NCBI GenBank assembly: GCA_946902875.1
Contig: OX336345.1
Location: forward strand, 23,839,395 to 23,903,394
DNA length: 64,000 nucleotides
Direction of reading: 5' to 3'
Origin: Nematopogon swammerdamellus
Lineage: Eukaryota > Arthropoda > Insecta > Lepidoptera > Adelidae
Numbering within the stretch: position 1 is the stretch's first letter; each line of letters starts with the position of its first letter. The position numbers and the translations under genes were made by a program. The notes beneath the pieces were generated by a model. That model worked only from the letters and a program-made list of their open reading frames with translations, was not told where the DNA came from and ran no database searches. Of the stretch, positions 43,416 through 53,464 are shown in pieces.

Positions 43416-46400
43416 ATGGGTAGGCCTACTAAACGCACTGCTCAAATGAGACAGCGCCGTTTGGAAGAAAGTAGTGACGAGAGGGAAGATCGTTTAAAGA
43501 AAAGTAGGGAAAGAAATGCGATAATCATTTCAAATGAGAGTGATGAGCAGCGGGCCTATAGACGCTCTCAGATGAGAGCATACACGAACTTATCAAGGCT
43601 TAATGAAAGCCCAGAAAGTCATGCTCAACGACTAAGTTTGATTCACGAACGTTTATCAAACGAAACCGAAGAGCAACGTTCTCATCGACTTGGCTTGATT
43701 CACGAACGTTTATCAAACGAAACCGAAGAGCAACGTTCTCATCGACTTGGCCTGATGCACGAACGTTTATCAAACGAAACCGAAGAGCAACGTTCTCATC
43801 GACTTGGCCTGATTCACGAACGATTATCAAACGAAACCGAAGAGCAACGTTCTCATCGACTTGGCCTGATTCACGAACGTTTATCAAACGAAACCGAAGA
43901 GCAACGTTCTCGTCGACATGGCTTGATGCACGAACGTTTATCAAACGAAACCGAAGAGCAACGTTCTCATCGACTTGGCTTGATTCACGAACGTTTATCA
44001 AACGAAACCGAAGAGCAACGTTCTCATCGACTTGGCTTGATTCACGAACGTTTATCAAACGAAACCAATGAGCAACGTTCTCATCGACTTGGCTTGATTC
44101 ACGAACGTTTATCAAACGAAACCGAAGAGCAACGTTCTCATCGACACGACTTGATGCACGAACGTTTATCAAACGAAACCGAAGAGCAACGTTCTCATCG
44201 ACTTGGCTTGATTCACGAACGTTTATCAAAAGAAACCGAAGAGCAACGTTCTCATCGACTTGGCTTGATTCACGAACGTTTATCAAACGAAACCGAAGAG
44301 CAACGTTCTCATCGACTTGGCTTGGTTCACGAACGTTTATCAAACGAAACCGAAGAGCAACGTTCTCATCGACTTGGCTTGATTCACGAACGTTTATCAA
44401 ACGAAACCGAAGAGCAACGTTCTCATCGTCTTGGCTTGCAACACGAGCGTTTATCAAATGAATCTACCGAATCCAGATCGACTCGATTAGATGCTATGCG
44501 ACAAGCTAGTCGCAACCGCAGGGACGTATCTTCCGTAAATGATTTTGAAAGGGCTATTAACATTTTTGCAGACGTTCCATGTGCCGTTTGTAATAAAATG
44601 TTATATCCATCACAACGTTGTAATTTAGATACTGTAATGTACAGTGGATTATTACCCGAAGAATTGGTTTCTCTTGGTAATATCATAACATGCTCTCGCT
44701 GTCAAAATAATATTAGGAAACGAAGAATTCCGCCGGCAGCGTTCTGGAACAAAATGACAGTCGCGACTGTACCTCAAGAGCTAGCTAATTTGACGAAACT
44801 TGAAGAACGGTTTTTATGCCGTGTTGTACCGTTTCTTAAAATAATGAAGCTACAAAACCGTTTCTGTCAAGATTGGTGCAAGGGACAAGTTACTTTGTTT
44901 GCAAAAGACGTTGTTGAAGTCGCTGAACAACTGCCACTTGCGCCAAACCAAGTAGGACTTGTTCTGGTTGTGGAAAGTCTCGAGAACTTGCAACACTCCC
45001 AAGAGTTTGTTGTGGATATGAACAGATTGTATCAGGCTCTAACCTGGTTAATGTCAAACAATATACTCTATAGAGATATAAGACCACATTTTGAGAATGA
45101 TATCGACATTTCTGAAATTGTTCAAATTTATGAAGAGCCTGCAGATGGTGGTGAGCCTATGGAGTTACAATCTACTCCTCATAACAACTACGTTGATATA
45201 AGTGAAAACGTTTCTATACTACACGGATCATTTCATCAAGCCGATTTAAGATTTGATTTACAATCTCGTGGCAAACAATGTACTGCTGTAGCAGCTGTAG
45301 CTTGTGCAGCGTTCTGTACAGACGACCCAAGTCAATGGTTAAAAAGTGACATTGATTATATAGTAATACTCGGAGACAAGCTCTACCGTGAGTCCATTGC
45401 TTCTAGAGAGAACCCCGCAATTGGAGAAGTTAACCCTGAATATCTTGCCGCGAGTGATCTTGCACCCCAAATATTATATAACAGGAAGAAAATTAATATC
45501 TCAGTTGCCGAAACTAACTATAATGGTCATTTAGATACCGATCGAAGTACTGACGGCTTCCCTAACCTAAAAAATGCTCTCACATTATTTTTAAGAGAAA
45601 ACTGTTGCGGGCTGCTTACTGCGAATTCTATGACTGTGGCTATATATTGTAAAGTTGAAACTGATGCTTATAAATATTGGTTGTTAGATTCACATGCACG
45701 TGGGCCTAAGGGAGCAACCGCTCCAAGACGTGGTGCAGCCTGTTGCATGCAATTTCAAAATATAGATGAATTACATGGCATACTGCGACGGAATTTGTTT
45801 ACATCGACGAAGAAAGTACCGGCACAAGATTACTTTCTCAATGTGTATTCACTAACTCCTTTGATTATAAGACCGGAGAACCAGGCAGAAGTGCGCAGAG
45901 AAACGTTGGGGAATCAACAGTTGAATATTCAGGAGCAGTCAAGAGTAGTTCAGTCAGAGAGTCCTACATATACGATACCTACATCAGAAAACAAAGACAC
46001 TCCTCAAAAAATATTTCAAACAAACTCAGTTCAGGAACAAGAAAGTATGCACAGAGATACTTTAAGAACATCAGAGAGCCAGCCAAAGAGTAATCATTCA
46101 GAGAGTCCTACATATACAATTCCTATACTAGAAAAAAATAGCAACACTCCTCAACAAACATTTCGACCAAACTCCGCTCCAGAACAAGAAAGACCGCTAT
46201 CACAAATACAACCAATTTCCACTATTATTGAAACAACTAGTATGCTCCGTAGCATAGACGAAGCGGTCCCTAATCTAGAAAGTGTAGTTCATTTGAATTC
46301 CAATCCAACTACGAATAATAACGAGATGAGATTAGCTGAGATTACAAGAAAAACAGCGCCACCATTAAATGTGGATCGAGAGCGACGAACGGAAGAGCTT

Positions 46401-48068
46401 GCTTGGTATTGTCTTTTTCCTGATGGCAAAAATGGCTTTGGAGAGGTAAGAGATATTCAAATTACTCCATTGGACTATTTTCAGAGTCGAGTAATGAATC
46501 TGGACAAGCGTTTCAATCGAAACGACTATTTGTTTTTTGCTCTTTCCATAGTTGAATATTATCGAGCTAAATCCAGTGTTTCTGTATCATGCCGGATGCG
46601 CCAAGGCCAGGGCGAGCGGACACCTCAAGGACTCATAGATAATATGCATCTTACTATGAGGAATATCAGAGGATCAGCGTCTTATTGGCAGAAATGCTGC
46701 TCTGAACTTACTGCAATGGTCCGTACTTTGGGGCCTCCTACGTGGTTCATGACGTTCTCTTGCAACGACCTTAATTGGCCAGACATGACTAAAGCCTTAC
46801 TTATCGCAGATGGTCGTGATGTGAATGAGGCAGAGAGCCTGTCTTTTCCCGAGCGTTTGCAGTTGGTTCAAAAACATCCCGTGGTTGTCTCTCGACAATT
46901 TACGGTTCGCGTGAATGCTCTGATGCGATTCCTCAAACGCGATCCAGACTGCTTAGGTGGTCCAGTTGTGGACTTTTGGTATAGAATAGAGTTTCAAAAT
47001 CGCGGAAGTCCACACCTTCATATGTTGGTGTGGTGTGACAATATCCCAGATTTCTCGACTCATGAGGGTATCGAAGTTATTGAAAGGGTTGTTTCATGCT
47101 CCTTAATGCCCAATGATCCTGTATTGCAGAAATTAATAGAAGACGTGCAAATACACAAACACACGGCCACGTGCTACAAAAACCGCAACGATAGTTATTG
47201 TCGTTTTGGTTTCCCGAGGCCCGCATATGAGACTACTATTTGCTTAGGTCCTGATGAAGTATTAATAAACAATGGACGATTTTGTTGTTTGAAACGAACT
47301 GCAAATGAAAGTATGGTGAACAATTACAATCCTACTCTATTGAGTCTATGGAAAGGAAACATTGATGTGCAGCCGTGCGGTAACGTAACAGCAGTTGCGT
47401 ACTATGTGGCTAAATACGCAAGTAAATGCGAGCCCCATGATACAGGTGAAGTTATAAGAGAAGCCGTTGCGAAGGCCAAGAGGCAAGGTGGTCCTGTGTG
47501 GAATCAGTTATTTGCAGTCTCAATGGCCATTCTATCTCAACGCCTTGTAAGTGCTCCGGAATGCGCATATAGATTGTGTCATTTACCGCTAAAAATGTCT
47601 TCCCGAAAAACAGTCTTCATAAACAGTTGTAAGCCAAATGAACGTTTCAGACTTCTACGATTCGACAGTGATGATACATCCATTTACAACAATATTTTTG
47701 ACCGGTATGTATTACGCCCAGACGAACTAGACGACTTAAGTCTCGCTGAATTCGCTGTGCGCTTTGAAACGGTGTCTAACTCAACATGGAACGAAGACGA
47801 TGGTGATGAAGAATTGAGGCGTGAAGATGTTACGCCGGCAAGATTTATACGGCTAAGAGATAACACGCGGATGCGTATAAGAAATAAATCTGCAGTATTG
47901 CGCACACGATACTTTACATTGAACAGCGACAAAGAGGCCTATTACTACAGCTTGTTAGTATGTCATGTACCATTTCGTAATGAAAGTGAACTTCTACTCG
48001 AAGATGAAACCGCTGAGGATGTTTCATTAGGCGGCAAAGAGAATTTCGACCATTACATGGCAACGTAA
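43416..48068 (+). CDS. Helitron ORF1: coiled-coil repeat, DUF6570-like, C76-like peptidase, Rep (HUH) nuclease
   Basis: An in-frame ATG lies 81 bases upstream (43335), but its 27 codons are a hydrophobic T-rich stretch. I prefer MGRPTKRT at 43416. Domains in nucleotide positions: charged N-terminus; 14 near-perfect 19-residue repeats HERLSNETEEQRSHRLGLI plus a degenerate one (43644-44498), probably helical; DUF6570-like domain with CAVCNKMLYPSQRC and CSRCQNNI (about 44565-45080); putative C76/herpesvirus-tegument-type cysteine peptidase with Cys in GKQCTA (about 45275) and Asp-His in LLDSHARGPKG (about 45690); low-complexity linker (45900-46350); Helitron_like_N Rep with MTFSCNDLNWPD, a zinc-binding TCYKNRNDSYCRFGFPRP, the HUH motif SPHLHMLVW (about 47010) and the two-Tyr motif YYVAKYASK (about 47400). 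It would nick and join single strands in rolling-circle transposition. All visible Rep catalytic residues are present. The frame ends early at 48068 through a frameshift. Confidence 0.9.
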   Translation: MGRPTKRTAQMRQRRLEESSDEREDRLKKSRERNAIIISNESDEQRAYRRSQMRAYTNLSRLNESPESHAQRLSLIHERLSNETEEQRSHRLGLIHERLSNETEEQRSHRLGLMHERLSNETEEQRSHRLGLIHERLSNETEEQRSHRLGLIHERLSNETEEQRSRRHGLMHERLSNETEEQRSHRLGLIHERLSNETEEQRSHRLGLIHERLSNETNEQRSHRLGLIHERLSNETEEQRSHRHDLMHERLSNETEEQRSHRLGLIHERLSKETEEQRSHRLGLIHERLSNETEEQRSHRLGLVHERLSNETEEQRSHRLGLIHERLSNETEEQRSHRLGLQHERLSNESTESRSTRLDAMRQASRNRRDVSSVNDFERAINIFADVPCAVCNKMLYPSQRCNLDTVMYSGLLPEELVSLGNIITCSRCQNNIRKRRIPPAAFWNKMTVATVPQELANLTKLEERFLCRVVPFLKIMKLQNRFCQDWCKGQVTLFAKDVVEVAEQLPLAPNQVGLVLVVESLENLQHSQEFVVDMNRLYQALTWLMSNNILYRDIRPHFENDIDISEIVQIYEEPADGGEPMELQSTPHNNYVDISENVSILHGSFHQADLRFDLQSRGKQCTAVAAVACAAFCTDDPSQWLKSDIDYIVILGDKLYRESIASRENPAIGEVNPEYLAASDLAPQILYNRKKINISVAETNYNGHLDTDRSTDGFPNLKNALTLFLRENCCGLLTANSMTVAIYCKVETDAYKYWLLDSHARGPKGATAPRRGAACCMQFQNIDELHGILRRNLFTSTKKVPAQDYFLNVYSLTPLIIRPENQAEVRRETLGNQQLNIQEQSRVVQSESPTYTIPTSENKDTPQKIFQTNSVQEQESMHRDTLRTSESQPKSNHSESPTYTIPILEKNSNTPQQTFRPNSAPEQERPLSQIQPISTIIETTSMLRSIDEAVPNLESVVHLNSNPTTNNNEMRLAEITRKTAPPLNVDRERRTEELAWYCLFPDGKNGFGEVRDIQITPLDYFQSRVMNLDKRFNRNDYLFFALSIVEYYRAKSSVSVSCRMRQGQGERTPQGLIDNMHLTMRNIRGSASYWQKCCSELTAMVRTLGPPTWFMTFSCNDLNWPDMTKALLIADGRDVNEAESLSFPERLQLVQKHPVVVSRQFTVRVNALMRFLKRDPDCLGGPVVDFWYRIEFQNRGSPHLHMLVWCDNIPDFSTHEGIEVIERVVSCSLMPNDPVLQKLIEDVQIHKHTATCYKNRNDSYCRFGFPRPAYETTICLGPDEVLINNGRFCCLKRTANESMVNNYNPTLLSLWKGNIDVQPCGNVTAVAYYVAKYASKCEPHDTGEVIREAVAKAKRQGGPVWNQLFAVSMAILSQRLVSAPECAYRLCHLPLKMSSRKTVFINSCKPNERFRLLRFDSDDTSIYNNIFDRYVLRPDELDDLSLAEFAVRFETVSNSTWNEDDGDEELRREDVTPARFIRLRDNTRMRIRNKSAVLRTRYFTLNSDKEAYYYSLLVCHVPFRNESELLLEDETAEDVSLGGKENFDHYMAT
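43644..44498 (+). repeat. 57-bp in-phase coding minisatellite in Helitron ORF1
   Basis: cacgaacgtttatcaaacga recurs every 57 bases (19 codons), 14 near-identical copies plus a diverged last one. Since 57 is a multiple of 3, the antisense strand is also open (285 codons, 44457-43600), which I regard as an artefact. Confidence 0.93.
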
Positions 48069-48097
48069 GTGCAGAGGAGTTTGCTTACGCAGAACAA

Positions 48098-49729
48098 ATG
48101 ATACAACAGGCTCTTGCCCAAGCAGTCGCGCTCAACGCTGCCCATGACACTCATGATGTTGATGCTCCTTTGATTTGTGGCGGTGAACAAATCGTGAATA
48201 ACGATGACAATTATTGTGAAGATGTAGGCGAAAGGTCTGCAATGCCAGATGAAGTCTTCTTGGGTAATATTCGAGGTTTAAACGTCCAACAGAGAGACCT
48301 TTTCCAAAAAGTTTCTGGGGCTGTGGAAAGTGATTTGCAGAGACAAGAAAGCCAATTATTGTTATTCATCACTGGCGGTGCAGGAAGTGGAAAGTCCTTC
48401 GTCTTGAAATTACTTGTGGAACATATCAAACGGTGTTATGCACCTACAGTTGAAATATTACTCAAGGCCAAATTTGTTGAGGTGGGATCCCTAACAGGAG
48501 TAGCTGCACGCCAAATATTTGGCAAAACATTGCACTCAATATTCACACTTCCGATTGAAAAAGGAAATACCATGACGTACAAAAAAATTACTGGACAAAA
48601 GCTAGAGAATGAAAGACGTAAATGGCGTCATATAAACTGGTTAATCATAGATGAAATTTCTATGGTATCATATGAAAATTTGCGAATTATACATCTGCGT
48701 CTCCAAGAATACAAAAATAATGACAAATTATTTGGCGGGGTGCATATATTGCTTTTTGGTGATATACTTCAACTCCCACCGGTAAAAGGCCATTGGTGTT
48801 TTATTCAACCGCCATGGTTTTCGGCCGAAGTTAACTTATGGCAGCAATTCTCATTTTGTGAACTTACTATAAATATGCGGCAACGAAATGATATTGATTT
48901 CATTGACCTCTTGAATAGCTTGCGGGTTGGTGAATTAACGACAGCACAGCTGGAGTTACTTTGTGAGCGGCGACACGTGCCTTTGTCAGGAGATTTTGTT
49001 GATGGGGTTGCTGTCCGTATATTCCCTACTGTTAGACAAGTTGACACATATAATGAAAAAATGACCGCTGTAAATGCTAAAGCGCACCGCATGTACACAA
49101 TAAATGCTGTAGATGAGTCTCGCGAGGCGGCAACTTATGGTAGAAAGCCACCAGACAATGTTATTCCTAAAGACATTAATAACTGCGGTGGTATCTTACA
49201 AACTATAAAGTTGGGTATCGAATCGCGAGTCATGTTAAGGCGTAATATTTCCGTATCCGATGGGCTCGTGAATGGTGCCATGGGCATTGTTAAGAAAATT
49301 AAATGGCCTGCTCTCCGAAGAGATCAATTGGAGGAAGGCGAGTTGCCTGAATCTGTGTTTATAAAATTTGATGACGCGACTGTTGGCCTTAGAATAAAAG
49401 ATGATGACGGTTGTGTAGAAATCTCACCTGTTTGCACAACATTCCAAGCGCAAAGAGGATATGGAGATGTTGAACGCAGAATGTTACCACTCATCTTAAG
49501 CTGGGCCGCAACTGTCCACAAACTTCAGGGTACAACCCTTGATAAAGCAGTGATTGATTTAGGAAAGAAGAATTTTGCAAAAGGACAGATTTATGTAGCC
49601 CTCAGTCGCGTGAAAACATTAGAAGGCATTGCCTTATCTGATTTGGATGCAAATAAGCTTTTAAATCGACCCCACGATGAGAAAGCTTTAACAGAAATGA
49701 CACGCCTGCGTAATCTTTCGAACATCTAG
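48098..49729 (+). CDS. Helitron PIF1-type helicase (ORF2 / C-terminal half)
   Basis: Superfamily 1 5'-to-3' DNA helicase that unwinds donor DNA during Helitron transposition. Motifs in order: Walker A GGAGSGKS (about residues 92-99), Walker B IIDEIS (about 185), GDILQLPP (about 222), NMRQRND (about 263), KLGIESRVMLRRN (about 370), TVHKLQGTTLDKAV (about 469) and [13 protein letters not shown] (about 499). All look intact. The ATG at 48098 is unlikely to be a true start. The frame is open upstream to about 48020, where it continues the Rep polypeptide in another frame, so the natural product is a Rep-helicase fusion broken by one indel. Helicase remnants at 25303-25683 and 53080-53462 belong to another subfamily. 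Confidence 0.92.
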   Translation: MIQQALAQAVALNAAHDTHDVDAPLICGGEQIVNNDDNYCEDVGERSAMPDEVFLGNIRGLNVQQRDLFQKVSGAVESDLQRQESQLLLFITGGAGSGKSFVLKLLVEHIKRCYAPTVEILLKAKFVEVGSLTGVAARQIFGKTLHSIFTLPIEKGNTMTYKKITGQKLENERRKWRHINWLIIDEISMVSYENLRIIHLRLQEYKNNDKLFGGVHILLFGDILQLPPVKGHWCFIQPPWFSAEVNLWQQFSFCELTINMRQRNDIDFIDLLNSLRVGELTTAQLELLCERRHVPLSGDFVDGVAVRIFPTVRQVDTYNEKMTAVNAKAHRMYTINAVDESREAATYGRKPPDNVIPKDINNCGGILQTIKLGIESRVMLRRNISVSDGLVNGAMGIVKKIKWPALRRDQLEEGELPESVFIKFDDATVGLRIKDDDGCVEISPVCTTFQAQRGYGDVERRMLPLILSWAATVHKLQGTTLDKAVIDLGKKNFAKGQIYVALSRVKTLEGIALSDLDANKLLNRPHDEKALTEMTRLRNLSNI

Positions 49730-49784
49730 GTAGTTTTTATTTATGACGGGTCCTCATTATATGAAGTCGGTTACATATGTATTA

Positions 49785-50705
49785 TATAAGGTGCTTCGTT
49801 ATTCAATGTTTCGGGAGGGTTACATACACACTCAAATAAACACGTTACGCAAAAAAATTATATGTTTTAGCATTACTTTTCGAGAAATATAACAAAGCAT
49901 GTTTGCTACAAAGGATCAACCTATGTGTAACAGGAGGTAGCTTCCATTGTACGGGGTCAATTACCGTACTATGTTCAAAAGCAGAACAACAAGGTCACTA
50001 GACCTGTGTGTAACAGTAGGTAGCTTGCATTGTACGGGGTCAAACGCAGAACAGCTGTTTGTTGTAAGTCACAAGGTCACTAGACCGGTGTGTAACAAAT
50101 GGAGGTGCTATCAGACAGTCTTCTTTACGTTTTGTTTATAGACGTCCGGAAATACCAGCCTTCCGGCTACCGGTGTGTAACAGTAGGTAGCTTGCATTGT
50201 ACGGGGTCAATGACCGTACTATGATCAAACGTAGAACAGCTGTTTGTTGCAAGTAAGTCACAAGGCCGCCGCTCTAAAACTAGCTACCTACCTACCTACC
50301 TACCAACGTGTGCGGTGTGTGTGCGTTCGTTTCGTGTTTGGCAAGGGTCTATAGCTGATTGGTTTTTATTACAGCTATTTGATTTTATTTTTTTGTTAGG
50401 AGAAAATATGCTCCTATAAACATGTTTTTTTGTACGTAAAGTGTTTGAGTGCGTATGTAACCTTCCCGAAACATTTGACATTAATAACGAATGAATGCGG
50501 TTTCCATCATGGGGACTTTTCCAGGAGTCCCCATTTTGGAAGATTATTTCATTTTATAGGTTTTTCTGAATTTAGTTATTTGCTTGTAATTATTTTGGAA
50601 GATTATTTCATTTTATAGGTTTTTCTGAATTTAGTTATTTGCTTGTAATTATATATTTTTAAGTACTTATTTCAATAAATAAAGTTAATAACGAAGCACC
50701 TTATA
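49785..50705. mobile_element. TIR element(s), outer ends 'atataaggtgcttcgttatt'
   Basis: atataaggtgcttcgttatt at 49785 and its complement at about 50686-50705. Inside them a second inverted pair, gtttcgggagggttacatac (49809) and its complement ending near 50475, is related to the ends of 29820-30575. The interior has three partial repeats of gtgtgtaacagtaggtagct and no transposase. Confidence 0.65.
50531..50650. repeat. 60-bp tandem duplication
   Basis: attttggaagattatttcat through ttatttgcttgtaatt occurs twice in succession. It is preceded by a small ggggactt...agtcccc hairpin. Confidence 0.88.
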
Positions 50706-50781
50706 TATTCTTATTACATATTATGTATTGTCCAATACGAGTCCAACTCGCGCTTTGACCTGAAAAAGTGGTCTAAAGCAG

Positions 50782-51260
50782 CTATGTTATTGAGGCCTAG
50801 CTATTGATAGTTTAATGATTTTTGTGGCTTTAAATTTATAAATACAAAGTAAGATGTACGAGTACCTATGTTGGTACGCACATATATAAAAAACTTTGTT
50901 TTAATATTACAAGCAATAGGAAATTGCCCATACTTTATATTGTACATGATTCAATCGCAACTTCTATGTTATTGAGGCCTAGCTATTGATAGTTTAATGA
51001 TTTTTGTGGCTTTAAATTTATAAATACAAAGTAAGATGTACGAGTACCTACGTAGGTACGCACAAAAACTTTGTTTTAATATTACAAGCAATAGGCAATT
51101 GCCCATACTTTGTTGCTCATGATTCAATCGCAACTATGTTATTGAGGCCTTGCTATTGATAGTTTAATATACAAAGTAAGATGTACGAGTACCTACGTAG
51201 GCACGCACACATACAATATAATATAAATTACAATCAATAGGCCCATACTTTAAATATTGA
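50782..51260. repeat. ~170-185-bp tandem repeat, 3 copies
   Basis: tatgttattgaggcctagct at about 50783, 50968 and 51136, each followed by acaaagtaagatgtacgagt and ttacaagcaatagg. The third copy is shorter. Confidence 0.85.
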
Positions 51261-51439
51261 AGTTGAGTGTACCCTATTAAAGGAATGAATGTTAAAATTT
51301 TATATATTACAATTTTATAATAAACTGATTTGACCTATGTACCTATATTGTTTCATTTTTATTATTCTTTAGGAATTCCCTATGCCCACCTTCCGTCTTC
51401 ATTTTCAGACCTCGACACCAGGTCTAAAATAAATTGCTT

Positions 51440-52417
51440 GTCAAGACAAATGCAACGAGCCCAAACACGATGGGTTTATCATGTGTAGTTTAGGAGTTCC
51501 TATGGCCACCTTCTGTCTCCATCATCAGACCAGCTCGATGGTACTCGGTACAGTAGGTACCGGTCAGGTACCATAATAAATTAAGCGCACCTGGCCGGTA
51601 GGAAAAGATAAAAAAATTTAAATTTAGAATATTCATGAAACAAGGGTCCGAATATGTTAGGAGTTCCTATGGCCACCTTCTGTCTCCATCATCAAACCAG
51701 CTCGATGGTACTCGGTACAGTAGGTACTGGCCAGGTACCATAATAAATTAAACGCCGGTCGGAAAAGATAAAAAAATTTCAAATTTAGAATATTCATGAA
51801 ACAAGGGTCCGAATATGTATCACTAGTATATCGATTCATGTATTTCAACAGGACAGAGAAAATTTCAAAATATTAGGTATTTAATACTTTTTAGTTTTTT
51901 TTTTTTTTGTTTTTTTTGGAAATCGGTTTAATATTTTTTAAAACAGTTTTTATTTCATTCTTTTTAGTAATATTACATAAAAAAGAATAATCGAAATCGA
52001 ATAATCGAAATCGATTGAAGTGGTACAGAATTATTCGCCATATGTGTCAGACTGCAAATTGCTGAATAAGTCCACATCACAAATGTTTTGCTGAAGGTAA
52101 CCACACACCATACTAATTTATCAAACTGAAAATTGCCGAAAACGACCACATCACAAGTTTTGCTGAAGGTAACCACACACCATAGTATTATGCTGATTTT
52201 TCGAAAACCACTGAACCAATTTCGATAAAATTGAAATGGGACCACCTCGGAAGTATGACCTAACTAACAAAAAAAGAATTTTCTAAATCGGCCCTCAATT
52301 GACGGAGAAATCGTGTTACAAACATACAAAAAAAAAAAAAAAATAAAAAAAAAAAATAAAAAAAAAAAAAAACATACAGACGAATTGAGAACCTCCTCCT
52401 TTTTTGGAAGTCGGTTA
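51440..52417 (-). repeat. 'accgacttcc' dispersed repeat, copy 2 (inverted)
   Basis: Almost identical to 30912-31725 reversed; the 90-residue frame is the same residue for residue. This copy has an extra tandem duplication of about 170 bases (51490-51660 and 51660-51830). Confidence 0.85.
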
Positions 52418-53079
52418 AAAATGTCTTTTGGTTCGTTTCAGTATAGGCCCCGATTTCACGTAAAAGTGCGATCCCCTTATATCTCGGAGAGTTGTGAAGA
52501 TATGATATTCAAAAAAGGCTCAAAAGACGCGTATTCATGAGAGCTGTAAGGTGCAAAAATAATCATTCGAGAAAGTAAAAAAAACTAGAAAAAAAACATC
52601 AGTTGTACAAAAAACTAGAAAATAATAAAAAAACTTTTAAGTTAAACGGTTTTATTAAAAAAAACTAGAAAAAAAAAACATCAGCTGTACAAAAAACTAG
52701 AAAATAATAAGGACACAAGCCTGGCCCTTCTTAAGATTTTACGTCTAGGTAAGAAATCGTGCAATACTAGCGTGCTGTCTTCTCATGTCGGATGCCAAAG
52801 GGCACATTGTGTCGCTGCGTCAGCGGAATAAGTAATAAATTGAGACTTTTAACAGACTAATATAAAAACGTGGGGCGTATAATATGCGTAATAACATGCG
52901 CCGCACGTTTTTATATTAGTCTGTTAAAAGTCTCAATTTATTACTTATTCCGCTGACGCAGCGACACAATTTGCCCTTTGGCATCCGACATGAGAAGACA
53001 GCACGCTAGTATTGCACGATTTCTTACCTTTTTTTTTTACCTATTTTTTTATTTACTCGTTTTTAGTTTGATTTTTGGC

Positions 53080-53462
53080 TCGTATCATTCATTACGCAAA
53101 CTCCTCATCCTTTCCAACTCTCTCATTGCATCTTTGTTACTCGGTTTCTTACCTGTCAATTTCTCACAATCAAGCTCCTCAATACATAGCCCTTCTAAAG
53201 ACTTTACGCGACTCAATGCAACATACGCTTGACCCTCCTCAAATATTCTGGAGCCCAAATACACGATAGCATGGTCAACAGTACTGCCCTACATTTTATG
53301 GACAGTGGAGGCCCATGCCAAAATTTTCGGTAACATCCGTCTCTCAGCTGTTCCATAATTAAACTTTGCTGGAAACTGTATGGCTTTAGGATGGATAAGG
53401 TGCCCGCCGTCCCTTTCAAAATCAATTTGAACAGATGGTATGTCTGTTTCATTTTGCGTTCG
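53080..53462 (-). pseudogene. C-terminal remnant of a Helitron helicase (element D)
   Basis: Minus-strand counterpart of 25303-25683, with PAKFNYGTAERRMLP, WASTVHKM and, after a frame change, the [16 protein letters not shown] end and [10 protein letters not shown]. Here VHKM is retained, where the B copy reads VHKI. It is truncated at the array junction exactly as in B. Confidence 0.85.
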
Positions 53463-53464
53463 AC

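Larger units (their letters stand above)
42660..49784 (+). mobile_element. Near-autonomous Helitron
   Basis: Contains the Rep-bearing ORF1 and the helicase ORF2, separated by one frameshift. The exact 5' TC and 3' CTRR termini are not obvious. I place the left limit at the direct repeats around 42690-42796 (tcagagcttcggtggggtgg units) and the right limit before the TIR element at 49785. Both limits are estimates. Confidence 0.7.

Noticed and set aside
43600..44457. 285-codon antisense frame over the Helitron repeat
   Set aside because: Direct consequence of a 57-bp unit, a multiple of 3, without antisense stops; no other support.
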